This document shows positions 44,769 through 56,900 of a stretch of 64,000 nucleotides of DNA, piece after piece. The stretch is from Denticeps clupeoides. Taxonomy: Eukaryota; Chordata; Actinopteri; Clupeiformes; Denticipitidae. The notes below the pieces were generated by a model. That model saw nothing but the letters and a program-made list of their open reading frames with translations. It made no database searches and was not told the origin of the DNA. The DNA lies in the NCBI RefSeq assembly GCF_900700375.1, contig NC_041717.1, forward strand, positions 20,670,310 to 20,734,309, read 5' to 3'. Within the stretch, counting starts at the first letter, position 1. Every line of letters begins with the position of its first letter. The position numbers and the translations under genes are program-made.

Positions 44769-45093
44769 TAATTTCTTTTTATAAATGAAAAAAAAAACAA
44801 AAAAAAAACCAAAACACTGCTTATTTGGGAAATAAAAGAATCTCCATTTCTAACTTGTTTCTGACAGCTTCGCAATGTCCTGCAGCCCTGACAGAAGATC
44901 TTTTCCCGCCGTCCTGGCACTTTAAACAGAACAACCGCGGCAAATTCCTCGTTATTTGAATGAGTTGTGGTAACGGCCCATAGGCAGCAAGAATCACGAC
45001 GTGAAGAAGTAGTAGTTCACAAAAGGGGGCGGGGCATCGTGCCCGAACAACCAACTGCTGTCAAGGTGGCATTCAGATGGAGATCTCCTTCGC

Positions 45094-46639
45094 TCACTGG
45101 TTGTAGACCCGCGTGACGTCGTTGTACTTGCCGTCCGGCGCCTGGTAACTGGGCATGGGCGGGGTGTAGCAGGGACCCTCCCGCGCGAAGGGAAAGAGGC
45201 CGTGGTCCGGAGCGACCGCGGCCCGGTAGAGCTCCTCCGACTCCAGCTGCAGCTCCTGCAGCGCCTGCCTCTGGGCCTCCAGGGCGTCCGCGACGGCTGC
45301 CATCTCCGTCCGGTGCTGGGCGTGCTTGTAACGCGCCCACTCCTTCAGCAGGAGGGCCCGGCGCTCGCTCTCCTCGAAGGGTATCCGGGGGCCTTCGCGG
45401 CTCCTAGAGCATAAAATCCACGCCGACAATCTGCATGACTGGTTCTAGGACTACACGCTGACAATTTTTATTATTAAAAGGTCCCCTGACATTAATTTTT
45501 GCTTTTATATTGGTCTGTATCGGAAGTGTCTTTCCGAGACTCCGCCTTGTTGCAGACTTACAGCCACTGAGTGCCACAATGAGATTTCCCTGGACGCCTC
45601 GCTTCGGTGTCTGTAGCATTAAATGGTAATGAGGAGGACAGCGGCGAGAGGAAGGTTTACTTTTCTTGGTTCCGGGTACAGCGGTGGACCGTTTAAAGGA
45701 CGTGGGGACCACGGACTGTGCCAGACACACACGTTGAAGACGCTAATACAACTTGGTTGCAAGTCGTGTCTGCGTTTTAATCAAATTAACCCACTGTCTA
45801 AAGAAACAAAATACATTCGTGCTCATTTTTACATCCAATTACTGAGCAACTGGAAAAAGCATGAGAAAGGGGAGGTAACATTACCCCTTGTGATGACGTA
45901 AAGGACAAATTAAAGGACCCGACTGTCTGAATGGCCAAAGCACACTTTACACCTATCGCCATTTCTAGCCACTGTAGGACCATAGACGGGCTAGGGGAAC
46001 TCGTATTAATGTTAAATAATCTCACTCAGTGACATTTTCATGATAGAGGACCTTTAATATTTAGATATTTACTGCGTAACAGCCGCTGGGGGCCGCCAGG
46101 GGGCGATAAAAAGCATTTGAAGTTCATAATCTAACGGCACTACATTGTATCCTTTGCGTCCTCGAGTTATTTATGTTTTCTCATGAATATAAAGCACGAA
46201 CCTGGTTTCATCCAGGCATTTGGCAGGGGTGACGAAGTCCTCGATGGGGATGAACTCCGGCGGGATCCTCTCCAGCTTCTTCAGCTTCTTCTTCAGACGC
46301 TCCCGCGCCATCAGCTCCCTGCGCGGGTCCACCTTCTTCTTCTTCCTCGGCTCCGCCCTGGGGAACAGAACCACGCAGATTCCGCCGTCAAAGCGCGGAA
46401 GAACACGCGTACGACACCAGTTGGAGACCCACTGACCGCAGAGGCAGCGAGGTCTTCGCCGACAGAACGGAGGCGAACCAGTGGCTCCCGCGGACTGGAC
46501 CAGCAGCCGCGCTGCAGCGAAGGGACGAGACGCTGCGTTTACACATAAATCCTTTATTGTCGCTTAGAATAAACTGCTGACGTGTCGCTTACCGTGTCGC
46601 CGCGAGGACAGTCACGACGCGCGATGAAGCGGCGAACAT
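45094..46639 (-). CDS. mrpl40: Mitochondrial large ribosomal subunit protein mL40
   Basis: Component of the 39S mitoribosomal subunit. Four exons on the minus strand: 46593-46639, 46437-46511, 46202-46357 and 45094-45403, giving 195 residues (human 206). It starts [16 protein letters not shown], a basic, hydroxylated, acid-free N-terminus suited to mitochondrial import. Diagnostic blocks are [68 protein letters not shown] and [20 protein letters not shown]. The small 75-nt exon 2 was found by phase (2 in, 2 out) and by WFASVLSAK resembling the human sequence before the RAEP block. Converges with C22orf39. The 45474 MITE sits in its last intron. Confidence 0.93.
45474..46057. mobile_element. 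TTAA-flanked MITE
   Basis: Bounded by TTAA. Starts aaaggtcccctgacatt and ends atgatagaggacctttaa. Shares caccaatcgccatttctag-type interior with copies at 55379 and 62497. TTAA target choice points to piggyBac or Kolobok. Confidence 0.65.
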
Positions 46640-46790
46640 GCTGCGTGGTTCTGTACGTAAAGCGATCTGCGTAACCGTGACCACTGACTTGAGATGAAGC
46701 TACACGCCGCTCCTCATCCTCGCCACCTTGAGCCGAGGTGCCCGACTGTCGCCTACTTCCGGTTTCCACTTCCCGCGAGATTCCCACAAG
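46640..46790 (-). promoter_or_regulatory. mrpl40: mrpl40 promoter region
   Basis: CpG-rich, with ETS-like acttccgg (about 46755-46762) and a second cacttcccg. No TATA box. It is typical of housekeeping promoters. Confidence 0.5.
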
Positions 46791-46970
46791 TAAACTACAA
46801 ATCCCACAATGCAGGCTCTTCGGTGTCCTTTCCGAACGCGATCTTTACACCGCAGGTCGGTCTGCAGAGGGGCTATTTCCACGTCCACCCCGAATGGGCC
46901 GTGAAAGCAGCTAGAAATTAGTTTTTTCACCACTGCATTGCGCACTGCATTATGGGATCTGTAGTTTGTG
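46791..46970. mobile_element. MITE with ZNF143-like ends, upstream of mrpl40
   Basis: The left end aaactacaaatcccacaatg and right end cattatgggatctgtagttt are inverted repeats. The ends match those of a 180-bp copy at 56824-57003. They resemble the ACTACAATTCCCAGAATGC-type ZNF143/THAP11 motif. Confidence 0.65.
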
Positions 46971-47216
46971 TGTTATCAGCCCTTTAATTCGCCGGGCCTT
47001 AGTAATAGAGCTTTATAACGCGATCTCGCGGGATGCTTGACACATGTGGAATAGAGGTTACACAATAAGCATTCTAAAAGTATAACACGTGTGAATGAAA
47101 GAACTAATGCGTGAAAAATGCTATCATAATTCGTTTTTACAGATTTGCTGGATTCGGTTGGCTATTAATGTTAATAAATATCCGAGACAGGTGGATGTAA
47201 GGAAGAAACAAAAATA

Positions 47217-47318
47217 GTGAAAGTAAAGTGATTGTCATTGTAAAACACTGCAGCAAAGCATACAGTGACCGGGTGAAATGTGTCCTCTGTATTGAACCAT
47301 CACCCTTAGTGAAAAGTG
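47217..47318 (-). repeat. SINE-B 3' fragment
   Basis: Reverse tail and body: agtaaagtgattgtcattgt to catcacccttagtga. Confidence 0.7.
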
Positions 47319-47424
47319 TGTACTTGAATTTCTTACCAAAAAGTAGCATATAAAAAGATCAAGTGTTGTAATGTTTCACAAGATGAATCACACAAAAAAA
47401 ACCACAGTTCCAGCTCTAATTTAT

Positions 47425-47810
47425 ATAGAATAGAATGCCTTTATTGTCACTATGCGTATGTGCAATGAGATTAAAAGCAACTTTTTCAGCGCAGACATGT
47501 TTGTAGAAAATAATACAAAATGTATAAATAATAATAATAACTAGAAGCCAAAATTCCAGGGGAAATTTTGATGGGTCTGTCCGGGCATTGGTCACAGCTG
47601 CGGGCATGGAATTTGTAAAATGGGAATTCTTTAATGTGGTACTGCCTTCGGACTGACCACTCCGTTGTTTCTTTACGTTTGACGGTCTTCGTGTGGCGGT
47701 CTTTAACGTAAGACATGTTCTTTTTTGCCATTCTCAGCACAATAATAAATGGTCTGTCTTTCTGACAGACCCAATAATACAATAAGGTGCTAGAAACACA
47801 GCGCTATGTA
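47425..47810. repeat. Dispersed repeat, LINE-3'-like
   Basis: The first about 110 bases match 38990-39110. The rest is AT-rich with a degenerate minus-strand frame that I cannot assign. No gene is seen from 47000 to 48290. Confidence 0.45.
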
Positions 47811-48296
47811 CATAAGGAAAGAATACCTAAATACGTTTCTATATACAGTGTGTTTCTATATGTAGTGTGGGTTGCACATTATTTAGAAGTATTTCACAAT
47901 CCACAACAATAACTATAAAAGATTAACAGGATATAATGTGGAACAAAATTGACACAAATTAAAAATAAGAATAAGTGGTAAAACTTGAAAAACCGAAGCC
48001 ACACTGTTACTTGCCAATGTTAATTTAATGACGGCACTTTCGACAAAAAAAAAAGTCCCCGTTCCAGGACAATTAATGGAAGATAACTGATCAATATGTT
48101 ATATTGCTATAATATTTTAATTACGCGTCATGAATCGGACGCGACAGACTGGACGCGGCGTCGTCGTCTTTGGCGAAAGTGCGGCCGTGAATGGCGAACC
48201 TGTTCTGTATGTAGGTGAGAGGTCGCCGCTGGTCGCGAACTCGGATCCGTAGAGCCGCTCCGACCTTCGCGAGTTGTTCTTTTTACTGGAAACACC

Positions 48297-51200
48297 ATGT
48301 CACTCCTCAGAGGTAAAACGTCTCTTGCCTTCGACCTTTAAACGCGGGTCCTGGTTGCGTTTCGTTGGTTTTATTGTTTGCGGCGTGCTGCGCCTTTTCT
48401 CGGAGATTTTTTTGTATTGTTTATTACGTTTCACCTTTAATGTCGACAATAGGATAAATCTTTCTCAGATTCCCTGCCACATTTAGGACGTCAAGCCAAT
48501 CCGTGCGACGGCCTGTATAGAAGCTGAATTAATTAGCGCAGATGTGGAGTAAAGGTGACATCCACCCGAATGATTATCTTTATACTTCCACGCCTGCACA
48601 GTTACGACTCTTTCTTTTTCGCCCTTATCCAGAGTGACTTACAACCAGTAGTTACAGGGACAGTCCCCCCCTGGAGACACTCAGGGTTAAGTGTCTTGCT
48701 CAGGGACACGATGGTAGTACGTGGGGTTCGAACCTGGGTCTTCTGGTTCATAGGCGAGTGTGTTACCCACTAGGCTTCTACCACTGCGCAACTGAACCGT
48801 GGGTTTACGTGGTAACGAAGCAAAAACACTGTAAACAATGCGAAATGTTGGATGGCGCGGATGAGGGAGTTCCTGTTGTCGGTGGGAGGACGGATGGCGG
48901 CTGGACGCTCAGCCCTGCGCTCTCCTCCTCTGCAGGTGTGTTCGTCGTCTCGGCCAAGCGCACGCCATTCGGTACGTATGGCGGCGTCCTGAAGGACCAC
49001 AGCGCCACGGACCTGGTGGAGCACGCCGGCAAGGCCGCGCTCGCCGCCGGCAACGTGGCCCCGGAGCTGGTGAACAGCGTCATCGTGGGGAACGTCATGC
49101 AGGTAATGGCGTGCAGTACCCCTGCGCTGCCCTTCACGAAGCCGGTTTGTCGGTGCTGCACGCGGCCACTTTATGCCAGTGTGTAACGTTGCTTTGTTCA
49201 CTGTGTAATGTCTGACGTTCTTTTGTGTATCTCTCTCTCTCGCTCGCTCGGTCCCGGCACACCCAGAGCTCGGCGGACGCGCCGTATATCGCACGACACG
49301 CCGGCCTGCGGTGCGGCATCCCCATCCCGGTGCCGGCTCTTACCGTCAACCGCCTGTGTGGCTCTGGATTCCAAGCAGTCATCAGCGGTGCTCAAGTAGG
49401 ACCAGACCCCGACGCACAGACACACACACACACACACACCCGCCACGCAGACCCAGACATTGAACAGTGTGCAACATTCCACTTGGTCTTCAGTGATTTT
49501 GAGTGTGTGTGTGTGTGCTCTGCAGGAGATCTGTCTGAAGGAGTCTGAGGTGGTCCTGTGTGGTGGTTCTGAAAGCATGAGTCAGGCTCCCTACGCTGTG
49601 AGGAACATCCGCTTTGGAACCAAGTTTGGAATGGATCTCAAGGTGCCTCTACTTGCTTTGAGCGAGTGCTTCTCAGTTATTTTCTGAGGCGAAGTAAACA
49701 TTTCGCGTCTTTTTTTCCTTTATTAAGCTTTTTTTATACGCAGTAAACATATCGGTCTTTCCCCGTCAAAATGGGGGTAAAAAATAACAAGATGGAATAG
49801 TTTAATAGTCGTGCACTTTTCGAAATGTGGACAGAATCGTGGAACTGGTGTCCTAGGGGACTGTCAGGAGGTTGCGGGTTCAAATCTCGAACCGCCAAGG
49901 CGCCACTGAGGTCCCGTTGATGAAGGCGGCGTCCCCACACGCTGCTCCCCGGGCGCCTGTCATGGTGAATAATAATAAAGTGAAGTGATTGTCACATGTG
50001 ATACCCAGCACCACAGTACACGGTGCACACAGTGAAATTTGTCCTCTGCATTTAACCCATCACCCTGAGGGCAGCCATGACATGCACCTGGGGAGCAGTG
50101 TGTGGGGACGGTGCTTTGCTCAGTGGCACCTTGGCAGATCGGGATTCGAACCGGCAACCTTCTGATTACGTGGCCGCTTACCTTATGCTGAGTAGGTAGA
50201 TGTTCAGGCTACGGAATGTGGTTCCACTTTTTTGTGTCCGTGCCAGCTGGAAGACACGCTGTGGGCAGGCTTGTCAGATCTGCACATAAAGACCCCGATG
50301 GGCATCACCGCCGAGAACCTGGCAGAGAAATACCAGATCAGCAGGGAGGAGTGTGATGAGTACGCCCACCAGACGCAGCAGAGGTGGAAGGCAGGTGAGG
50401 ATGGGAACCTCTCTCTCGCTCGCTCTCGCTCTCCCGCCACGCGCCGAAACCGCCCCTCTCGCCCGCCTCCGCAGCTCACGACGCCGGGCGCTTCGACGCG
50501 GAAATCGCCCCCATCGAGGTGAAGGCCAAGAAGGGCAAGGTTCCCATGACCCAAGACGAGCACCCGCGCCCACAAACCACCCGGGAGCAGATGGCCAGGC
50601 TGCCCCCCGTCTTCAAGAAGAACGGCACCGTGACCGCTGCCAACGCGTCGGTGGGTCCGACTTTCCCTTTAATCCCGCCACCGAAAATTTGATTGTTTAA
50701 ATTCTGATCCAGTTCAACCTTGAACAAAAAAGGTGCAACAAAAGTGTGTTTGATGAATTAGATTCTTCCTCTTTTTACCTTCATGGCGGCTTTGTTCTCC
50801 ATCGCTTGATGAGATGCTGATTAACATGAGTAGATGATGAGAAAGTGTTCAGTATAAAACCTTCAGGACTGTTGGAAACCGTCCCCCGTCGTCCAACTTA
50901 ATTTGGAGAGAAGACGAGAGCGTGAAACGCTGCATCACAGCAAAAGCTCCCTGGTTTTACAAATCATACATTGTGTGTCTTTTTATTACAAAATAATACA
51001 ACACCCTCAAATGAGTCGGTGTGTCCAAACCTTTGACTGGTGGTGAACCTGGAGAATCTTTTTCTGTCGTTTGGAGCACTTCCTGACTGTAACTCCTCCC
51101 CCATCGTGCAGGGCGTGTCCGACGGTGCCGCTGCCGTGGTGATCGCCAGTGAGGACGCCCTGAAACAGCACAGCCTCACCCCACTGGCCAGGATCGTGTC

Positions 51201-52954
51201 CTATCACAGCTCCGGCTGCGACCCTAGCATCATGGGAATCGGTAACGGTCCTTTCGTCTCGCCGCAGTGGCTACTGGTGGTATGCGGTATAAATAAATTG
51301 GGCTATATGTTCATTAGGGGTGTTTATTGGGAAGGATCTGACAATTCAATACGTATCACGATACATGGGTTCACGATACGATTATATAAAAATATGTTGT
51401 GTACGTACAGTACAGTCCAAAAGTTGACCCCTTCTCATTCAACGTGTTTTCTTTATTTTCGTGACCATTTACGTTGGTAGATTCTCACTGAAGGCATCAA
51501 AACTATGAATGAACACATGTGGAGTTCTGTACTTAACAAAAAAAGGTGAAATAAGTGAAAACATGTTTTATATTCTAGTTTCTTTGCTCTGATTACTGCT
51601 TTGCACACTCTTGGCATTCTCTCGATGAGCGATGAAGGTGTGTCCAAACTTTTGGCCTGTACAGTATGTTCAATACAAACCAGAGAAAACAGAACCAGTG
51701 ATTAACCAAGCTGCATATCACACCTATTATGGCAGAATTTCCTCGTTTTCCTGAAACAATGACATGATGTGTGTAGAGAAAGAGACTCTGTTCCCCTGTT
51801 GTTCTCTGAGCAGCAATACGATACTCCTCCGTCTGTCGACCTTTGCTCGTAAGAGATCACTCATTAGTTTACAGAGTTCGTCTATCACCATCTCTGCATA
51901 TCAACATGAATATTATTGCCACGCGTGCCTACGTTAAATATGCATTTCTCCACCCCCCACCCCGTTCTGCCACAGGGCCAGTACCAGCCATCACAGAGGC
52001 TCTGAAGAAAGCTGGACTTTCTCTGAAAGACATGGATCTGGTGGAGGTTGTTTTTTTCTCTTTCTCCCTCGTTCATAATACATACACACATACATAAATA
52101 TATATATTCAAGTTCAAGTATTTCCATTGTTTTATGTGTGTCAGTGTGCAGAGGCACTTCTAATGTGAACCTGTTAACCTGTTTCAGGTAAATGAGGCGT
52201 TTGCTCCTCAGTATCTGTCTGTTGCCAAGGCGCTGGGACTGGACCCTGCGAAGAGCAACGTTAACGGTGGAGCCATCGCTCTGGGACACCCGCTCGGAGC
52301 GTCGGGGGCGCGTATCGTCGCTCACCTGGTGCACGAGTTGAGGTATACGGTTACCTGAAACACCTCCCTCAGACACGCACAGACAACGTAATATTGTACG
52401 CTGTCCTCTATATCAAATGAAATCACATGATTACTCTCAATATTGTGTGTAATTTACATTTATGGCATTTATCAGACGCTCTTATCCAGAGTGACTTACG
52501 ATCAGTAGTTACAGGGACAGTCCCCCCCAGGAGCAAATATAGGGTTAAGTGTCCTGCTCAGGGACACAATGGTAGTAAGTGGGATTTGAACCTGTGACTC
52601 TGTAGTCTTCTGGTTCATAGACAAGGGTGTTATTTTTACTTCTATTCATATTATGGATTTCTTTCCACTTTATATTATACTCTATTCAGACGTATTGATG
52701 GATTTTTTTTCGTAATTATCTTACACTCTGTTTTTACATTATTCTGCTGTGCTGTGTCTCTCTGAGTCTGTGTGATGCGCCACATGAGCAATTTCCTCCA
52801 GGATGAGTAAAGATCCTGACTGGAAGGACTGTGTTAAAGGGCCTTCTAATCGTTGACCTTTGCCCTCAGGCGCCGGGGCGGGAAGTATGCGGTGGGCTCT
52901 GCCTGCATCGGAGGTGGCCAGGGCATCGCAGTCGTTCTGGAAAACGTTCTCTGA
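48297..52954 (+). CDS. acaa2: Mitochondrial 3-ketoacyl-CoA thiolase (acetyl-CoA acyltransferase 2)
   Basis: Catalyses the last step of mitochondrial fatty acid beta-oxidation, splitting 3-ketoacyl-CoA with CoA to acetyl-CoA and a shortened acyl-CoA. Ten exons: 48297-48312, 48936-49102, 49267-49395, 49526-49642, 50247-50394, 50475-50650, 51112-51241, 51976-52046, 52188-52342 and 52870-52954, exactly 397 codons plus stop, the human length. It starts [18 protein letters not shown]. The nucleophile is Cys92 in [12 protein letters not shown]. The catalytic His lies in [14 protein letters not shown] and the second Cys in [20 protein letters not shown] and [13 protein letters not shown] are family signatures. 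All introns are GT-AG; the 16-nt exon 1 is fixed by ATG and phase. Complete and apparently functional. Confidence 0.96.
48620..48785 (-). repeat. SINE-A copy, tail truncated
   Basis: Reverse SINE-A in acaa2 intron 1, from cgcccttatccagagtgact to ggcttctaccac. Confidence 0.82.
49420..49440. repeat. (CA)n microsatellite
   Basis: CA run in acaa2 intron 3. A short TG run (49504-49517) sits just before the exon 4 acceptor. Confidence 0.8.
49840..50185. repeat. Two SINE-B copies in inverted orientation
   Basis: A diverged plus-strand 5' half at 49840-49965 (head ctggtgtcctaggggactgt) is followed after aataataataaag by a near-complete minus-strand copy at 49978-50185. In acaa2 intron 4. Confidence 0.75.
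50737..51048. mobile_element. Tc1-like MITE
   Basis: Relative of 24163-24585, sharing aaccttcaggactgttgg, gagaagacgagagcgtgaaa and the end gtgtccaaacctttgactgg. In acaa2 intron 6. Confidence 0.55.
51407..51666. mobile_element. Tc1/mariner-type MITE, internally deleted
   Basis: Starts cagtacagtccaaaagttg and ends cttttggcctgtacagta. Relative of 19799-20287 with the centre missing. In acaa2 intron 7. Confidence 0.7.
52452..52632 (-). repeat. SINE-A copy, head truncated
   Basis: Reverse SINE-A in acaa2 intron 9, from ttacatttatggcatttatc to ggttcatagacaa. Confidence 0.8.
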
Positions 52955-53111
52955 AGGCTACTCCCAGACCGTAAGAAGTGATTTAGCAACTCCACTGGAC
53001 GGAGCGGATGTTCGGAGGCTCTTCGTACGCGCTGCACTCCCTGAATGGAGGCCTTAACTCTTTCTGTCCATCACTCCAGCTGACTGTACGTGTTTTATGA
53101 ATGGTCTATAA

Positions 53112-53117
53112 AATAAA
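53112..53117 (+). terminator. acaa2: Polyadenylation signal of acaa2
   Basis: AATAAA about 160 bases after the stop. A second AATAAA lies at about 53131, in a short local duplication of aaaataaattctg. Confidence 0.55.
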
Positions 53118-53550
53118 TTCTGGGTTGCAAAATAAATTCTGTCAGCGCTGTTGTCTTAATAATGTCTACATTACAGTTTTTACAACTAAGTCTCATGAAA
53201 TTCATTACCACAAATTACCCCTCTTTGAAAAGCTTAAAAATTGCACCTTTAATAACACCTATTTATTTGACAATTGAGCGTTACCCAGCTAACACTGGTA
53301 TTAAAATGACAAAACGGCCTAAAGTCAGTTTTTCACATAAAATACAGAAGAGTATAGAGTGAACCTATTTGAAAAACATCACGGTCGGTTTTTTACGTAA
53401 TGTAAAAATATGCCAATTAAAACATTTATTAAAAAGATTTATCGAGTCGCAGTTGGCATTTTACCTTCCGAGACGATAGGTGGCGCCCGTCCGTCCTGGA
53501 TCCAGAATCACGCGATCGTGAAAGAAGAAGAAGCGTGAACACGTCATCGC

Positions 53551-53598
53551 TATATAAGTGTCAAGTCCCCGGATGTCGGTCTTTTTTTCTGTCTGAAG
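53551..53598 (+). promoter_or_regulatory. rpl6: rpl6 core promoter: TATA box, TOP start and 18-nt first exon
   Basis: TATATAAG at 53551-53558 lies 30 bases before C53581, which opens the pyrimidine run ctttttttctgtctg, a 5' TOP motif. The noncoding first exon would be 53581-53598, ending aag|gtaatc. TOP motifs couple ribosomal protein mRNA translation to mTOR signalling. Start site is inferred from spacing. Confidence 0.65.
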
Positions 53599-53963
53599 GT
53601 AATCATGGCGCCCGTCTCGCTGCTTCTCGACACGTTATCCGCGGCCATCCGCCGCGGCCCGGCGCCGCATCCGCCGCGCCTCGGCCGGTCCGCGCACTCC
53701 GCGACTCCTAGCTTGCTGTAGCGCGTTTATTTCGTGAGAAACGCCGGGCTCGTCCGAGCGGGTCTGCGGGATCCGCTCCCGGCTGTGAAACGCGCTCCGC
53801 CGGGCGCCGGGTTAAACTGCCCTCGCTTCTTCAGCGTTGGCTCCGCCTCACGTCGTTGTTAAATTCACCGCTGAATGTGCGGACCGGGTCACGTGTGGTG
53901 GCTGCTTTCGGATATTTACTGTTCTAGCGTCTAACCGTCTTTCTCCGCGCCGGTGCGTTTCAG

Positions 53964-56900
53964 ATGGCGGACGGAGACAAGAAGGCCAAGCGGAAGCACG
54001 GCAGCCGCAATCCCGCCCTGGTGCGGGGCATCGGCCGCTACTCCCGCTCCGCCATGTTCGCCCGGAGGGCCATGTACAAGAGGAAGACCAAGGCGCCCGA
54101 GTCCAAGGTGAGGCCCGCCGGTGAACGGGGAGATGGCTTTACCGGGCCTGAAGGTGTCGGGACATGTTCTGGGGAAGTTTGACACATGAAGTAGATAACC
54201 TAGGTAGTAACCTAGCGGATAACCCACTCGCCTATAAACCAGAATCCCACTTACTTCCATCTTGTCCCTGAGCAAGGGTGTCTGGTAAATGTCAATATAT
54301 AAAGTTCCTGGGAAAATCACTGAATTGACACATGGAGTACATCCATGACCTCAGTGTTTAAAACTAGTGTCTATACTGTAGTATATAATAGAATAATTTA
54401 CATTTACCAGACTCCCTTATCCAGAGCGACTTACAATCAGTAGTGACCGGGACAGTCCCCCCCCTGGAGTGTCTTGCTCAGGGACACGATGGTAGTAAGT
54501 GGGATTTGAACCTGGGTCTTCTGGTTCATAGGCGAGTGTGTTACCCGCTAGGCTACTACCACATTTGCAGAGAAATTTCATGAAAAGTTCTGGGAATTCG
54601 TTGGTAAAACTGTGTAAGGACCCTGGTCCACTTCTGATGTCCTTGGTCTTGACGTGTGGACTGAACTCTGCTGGTGTTTTTTTTTTAGGTGGAAAAGAAG
54701 CTGAAGGAGAAGACCCCCACCACCATCGTCAAGACTGTCGGCGGAGACAAGAACGGAGGCACTCGCGTGGTGAAGCTGCGCAAGATGGTGAGTCGAACCC
54801 GGGGCCGCGCGCCTGTGCCGTGAACGCCTCTGACTCTGGTCTGTGTGTCCCGGCTGTCATTTAGCCCCGCTACTACCCCACGGAGGACGTTCCCCGTAAG
54901 CTGATGAGCCACGGAAAGAAGCCCTTCAGCCAGCACAAGCGCAACCTGCGTGCCACCATCACGCCGGGCACCGTGCTTATCCTGCTCACCGGACGCCACC
55001 GCGGGAAGGTGTGTTCTCCGTCCATGCCCGTCCTCGCACCGGCTCGGTCTGCTTTACTGTGGGTTCTGGCTTCGTGTCAGCACATTTACATTTGTAGCAT
55101 TTATCAGACGCCTTTATCCAGAGCGACTTACAATCAGTAGTTACAGGGGACAGTCCCCCCTGGAGCAACTTAGGGTTAAGTGTCTTGCTCAGGGACACAA
55201 TGGTAGTAAGTGGGATTTGAACCCGGGTCTTTGGTTCATAGGCGAGTGTGTTACCCACTAGGCTACTACCACCCAGTAATTCCCTGGGATGTAGAATCCT
55301 TTTTATTTATCTACCAAACTAATTGGCCAAATTGACAATTAAAACGTTTTTGTAGCTGTCTCTCACAATTGGCTCAAGTTAAAGGTCCCCTATTACGTGT
55401 GTGTGATATATAATGTTGGTCCCTTAATACTGTTTCTGAAATTACAGCCACTTTGATCCAGTCCCACAATTAGATTTAGAAGGACTCGTCGTTTTGGTGT
55501 CTGTAGCTTTAAATGCTAATGAGGAGGAGAGAGGCGGAACGAGGAGGAGAGCGGCCTATAGAAGTTGAAAGTGAAGTAATGAGACGTGTCCTCTGCTTTT
55601 ATCCATCACCCTGAGTGAGCAGTGGGCAGCCATGACGGGTGCCCGGGGAGCAGTGTTTGGGGATTGGAACCGGCAACCTTCTGACTACGGTGCCGCTTCC
55701 TTAACCGCTAGGCCTCCGCTGCCCCACAGAAAATTTGAAATGAACCCAGTGGTTCTTCAGAGTCTCATAGGACGGGATGTAAAAATGAGCGGGGTTTTTT
55801 TTTTTTTTTTTTTTTTTCCCTCTCCTCTCCAAGTCACCAAGCAACTGCTATGCTTCACACGTTTGGAAGCCATGACAGTCTGTGGAGATAATGTTTTAGG
55901 GGAGGGGCGAGAAATTCTCTGGGTGGAAAAAGCATGATGTCCTAAGGTGACAAATTCCAGATCCGACCGTCTAAACTGCCGCTCACTGAACGGCAAAGCA
56001 GAATAACCAAAGCTCTCTTTACACCAATCGCCATTTCTAGCTGCTGCAGGGCCATAGACAGGCCAGGGGAAGTCGTATTAATGATAGTCACCTTTTTCAT
56101 AACGGGGGACCTTTTTTAAAAAGTATTTCTCATCTTCCTTTAGCCACAGACACTGAAACAGAAGGCCGCGCCCACACACTGCAACCTGAAGTAGGGCCAT
56201 CAAGGCCAGTCAGCCAGCCACCCACACACACACACACACACACACAGAATCAAACACCGAGCTGCAGCACGCAGACACCCCGCCCACACTCCTGCGCCTC
56301 TGGTTCGGTTGCGATGGGAGATGGCGGCATGACAAGACGACCAGCCTGCCGCGCCGTTCGCGTTCTCGCCTGAATCATGTCGGATTTCAAGATGTCCTCC
56401 CGATACACTGCGTTTCCTGCCTTTTAAACTGCTGTTCTGCTGTCTGTTTCCAGAGGGTTGTCTTCCTGAAGCAGCTCTCCAGCGGCCTCCTGCTTGTTAC
56501 TGGTGAGTGTGGGCGTGGCCTTTCCTTTAAGTTCGTCCCGCCCGTTTCTTTACTCTAGACGCTTGATTTTTAATTTTTTTTTCAAATTTCTTTTTAAGGT
56601 CCCCTGGCAATCAACAGAGTGCCCCTGCGTCGGGCCCACCAGAAATTCGTCATCGCCACCGCCACCAAGGTGGACGTCTCCGGCGTCAAGGTCCCCAAGA
56701 CGCTGACTGACGCTTACTTCAAGAAGAAGAGGCTGAGGAAACCCAAGCACCAGGAGGGAGAGATCTTTGACACTGAGAAGGAGGTACGGGTGGTCACTTT
56801 ATATAGCTATGAAGCACTGATAATACAAACTACAGATCCCATAATGCAGTGCTTCGCTTGCTTTGCCGATTGTGATCTGAATTCGTACATCAGCAGTTTC

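Noticed and set aside
53600-53730. ATG open frame beginning MAPVSLLLDT just upstream of rpl6
   Set aside because: It lies after a gtaatc donor inside the first rpl6 intron and matches no protein.
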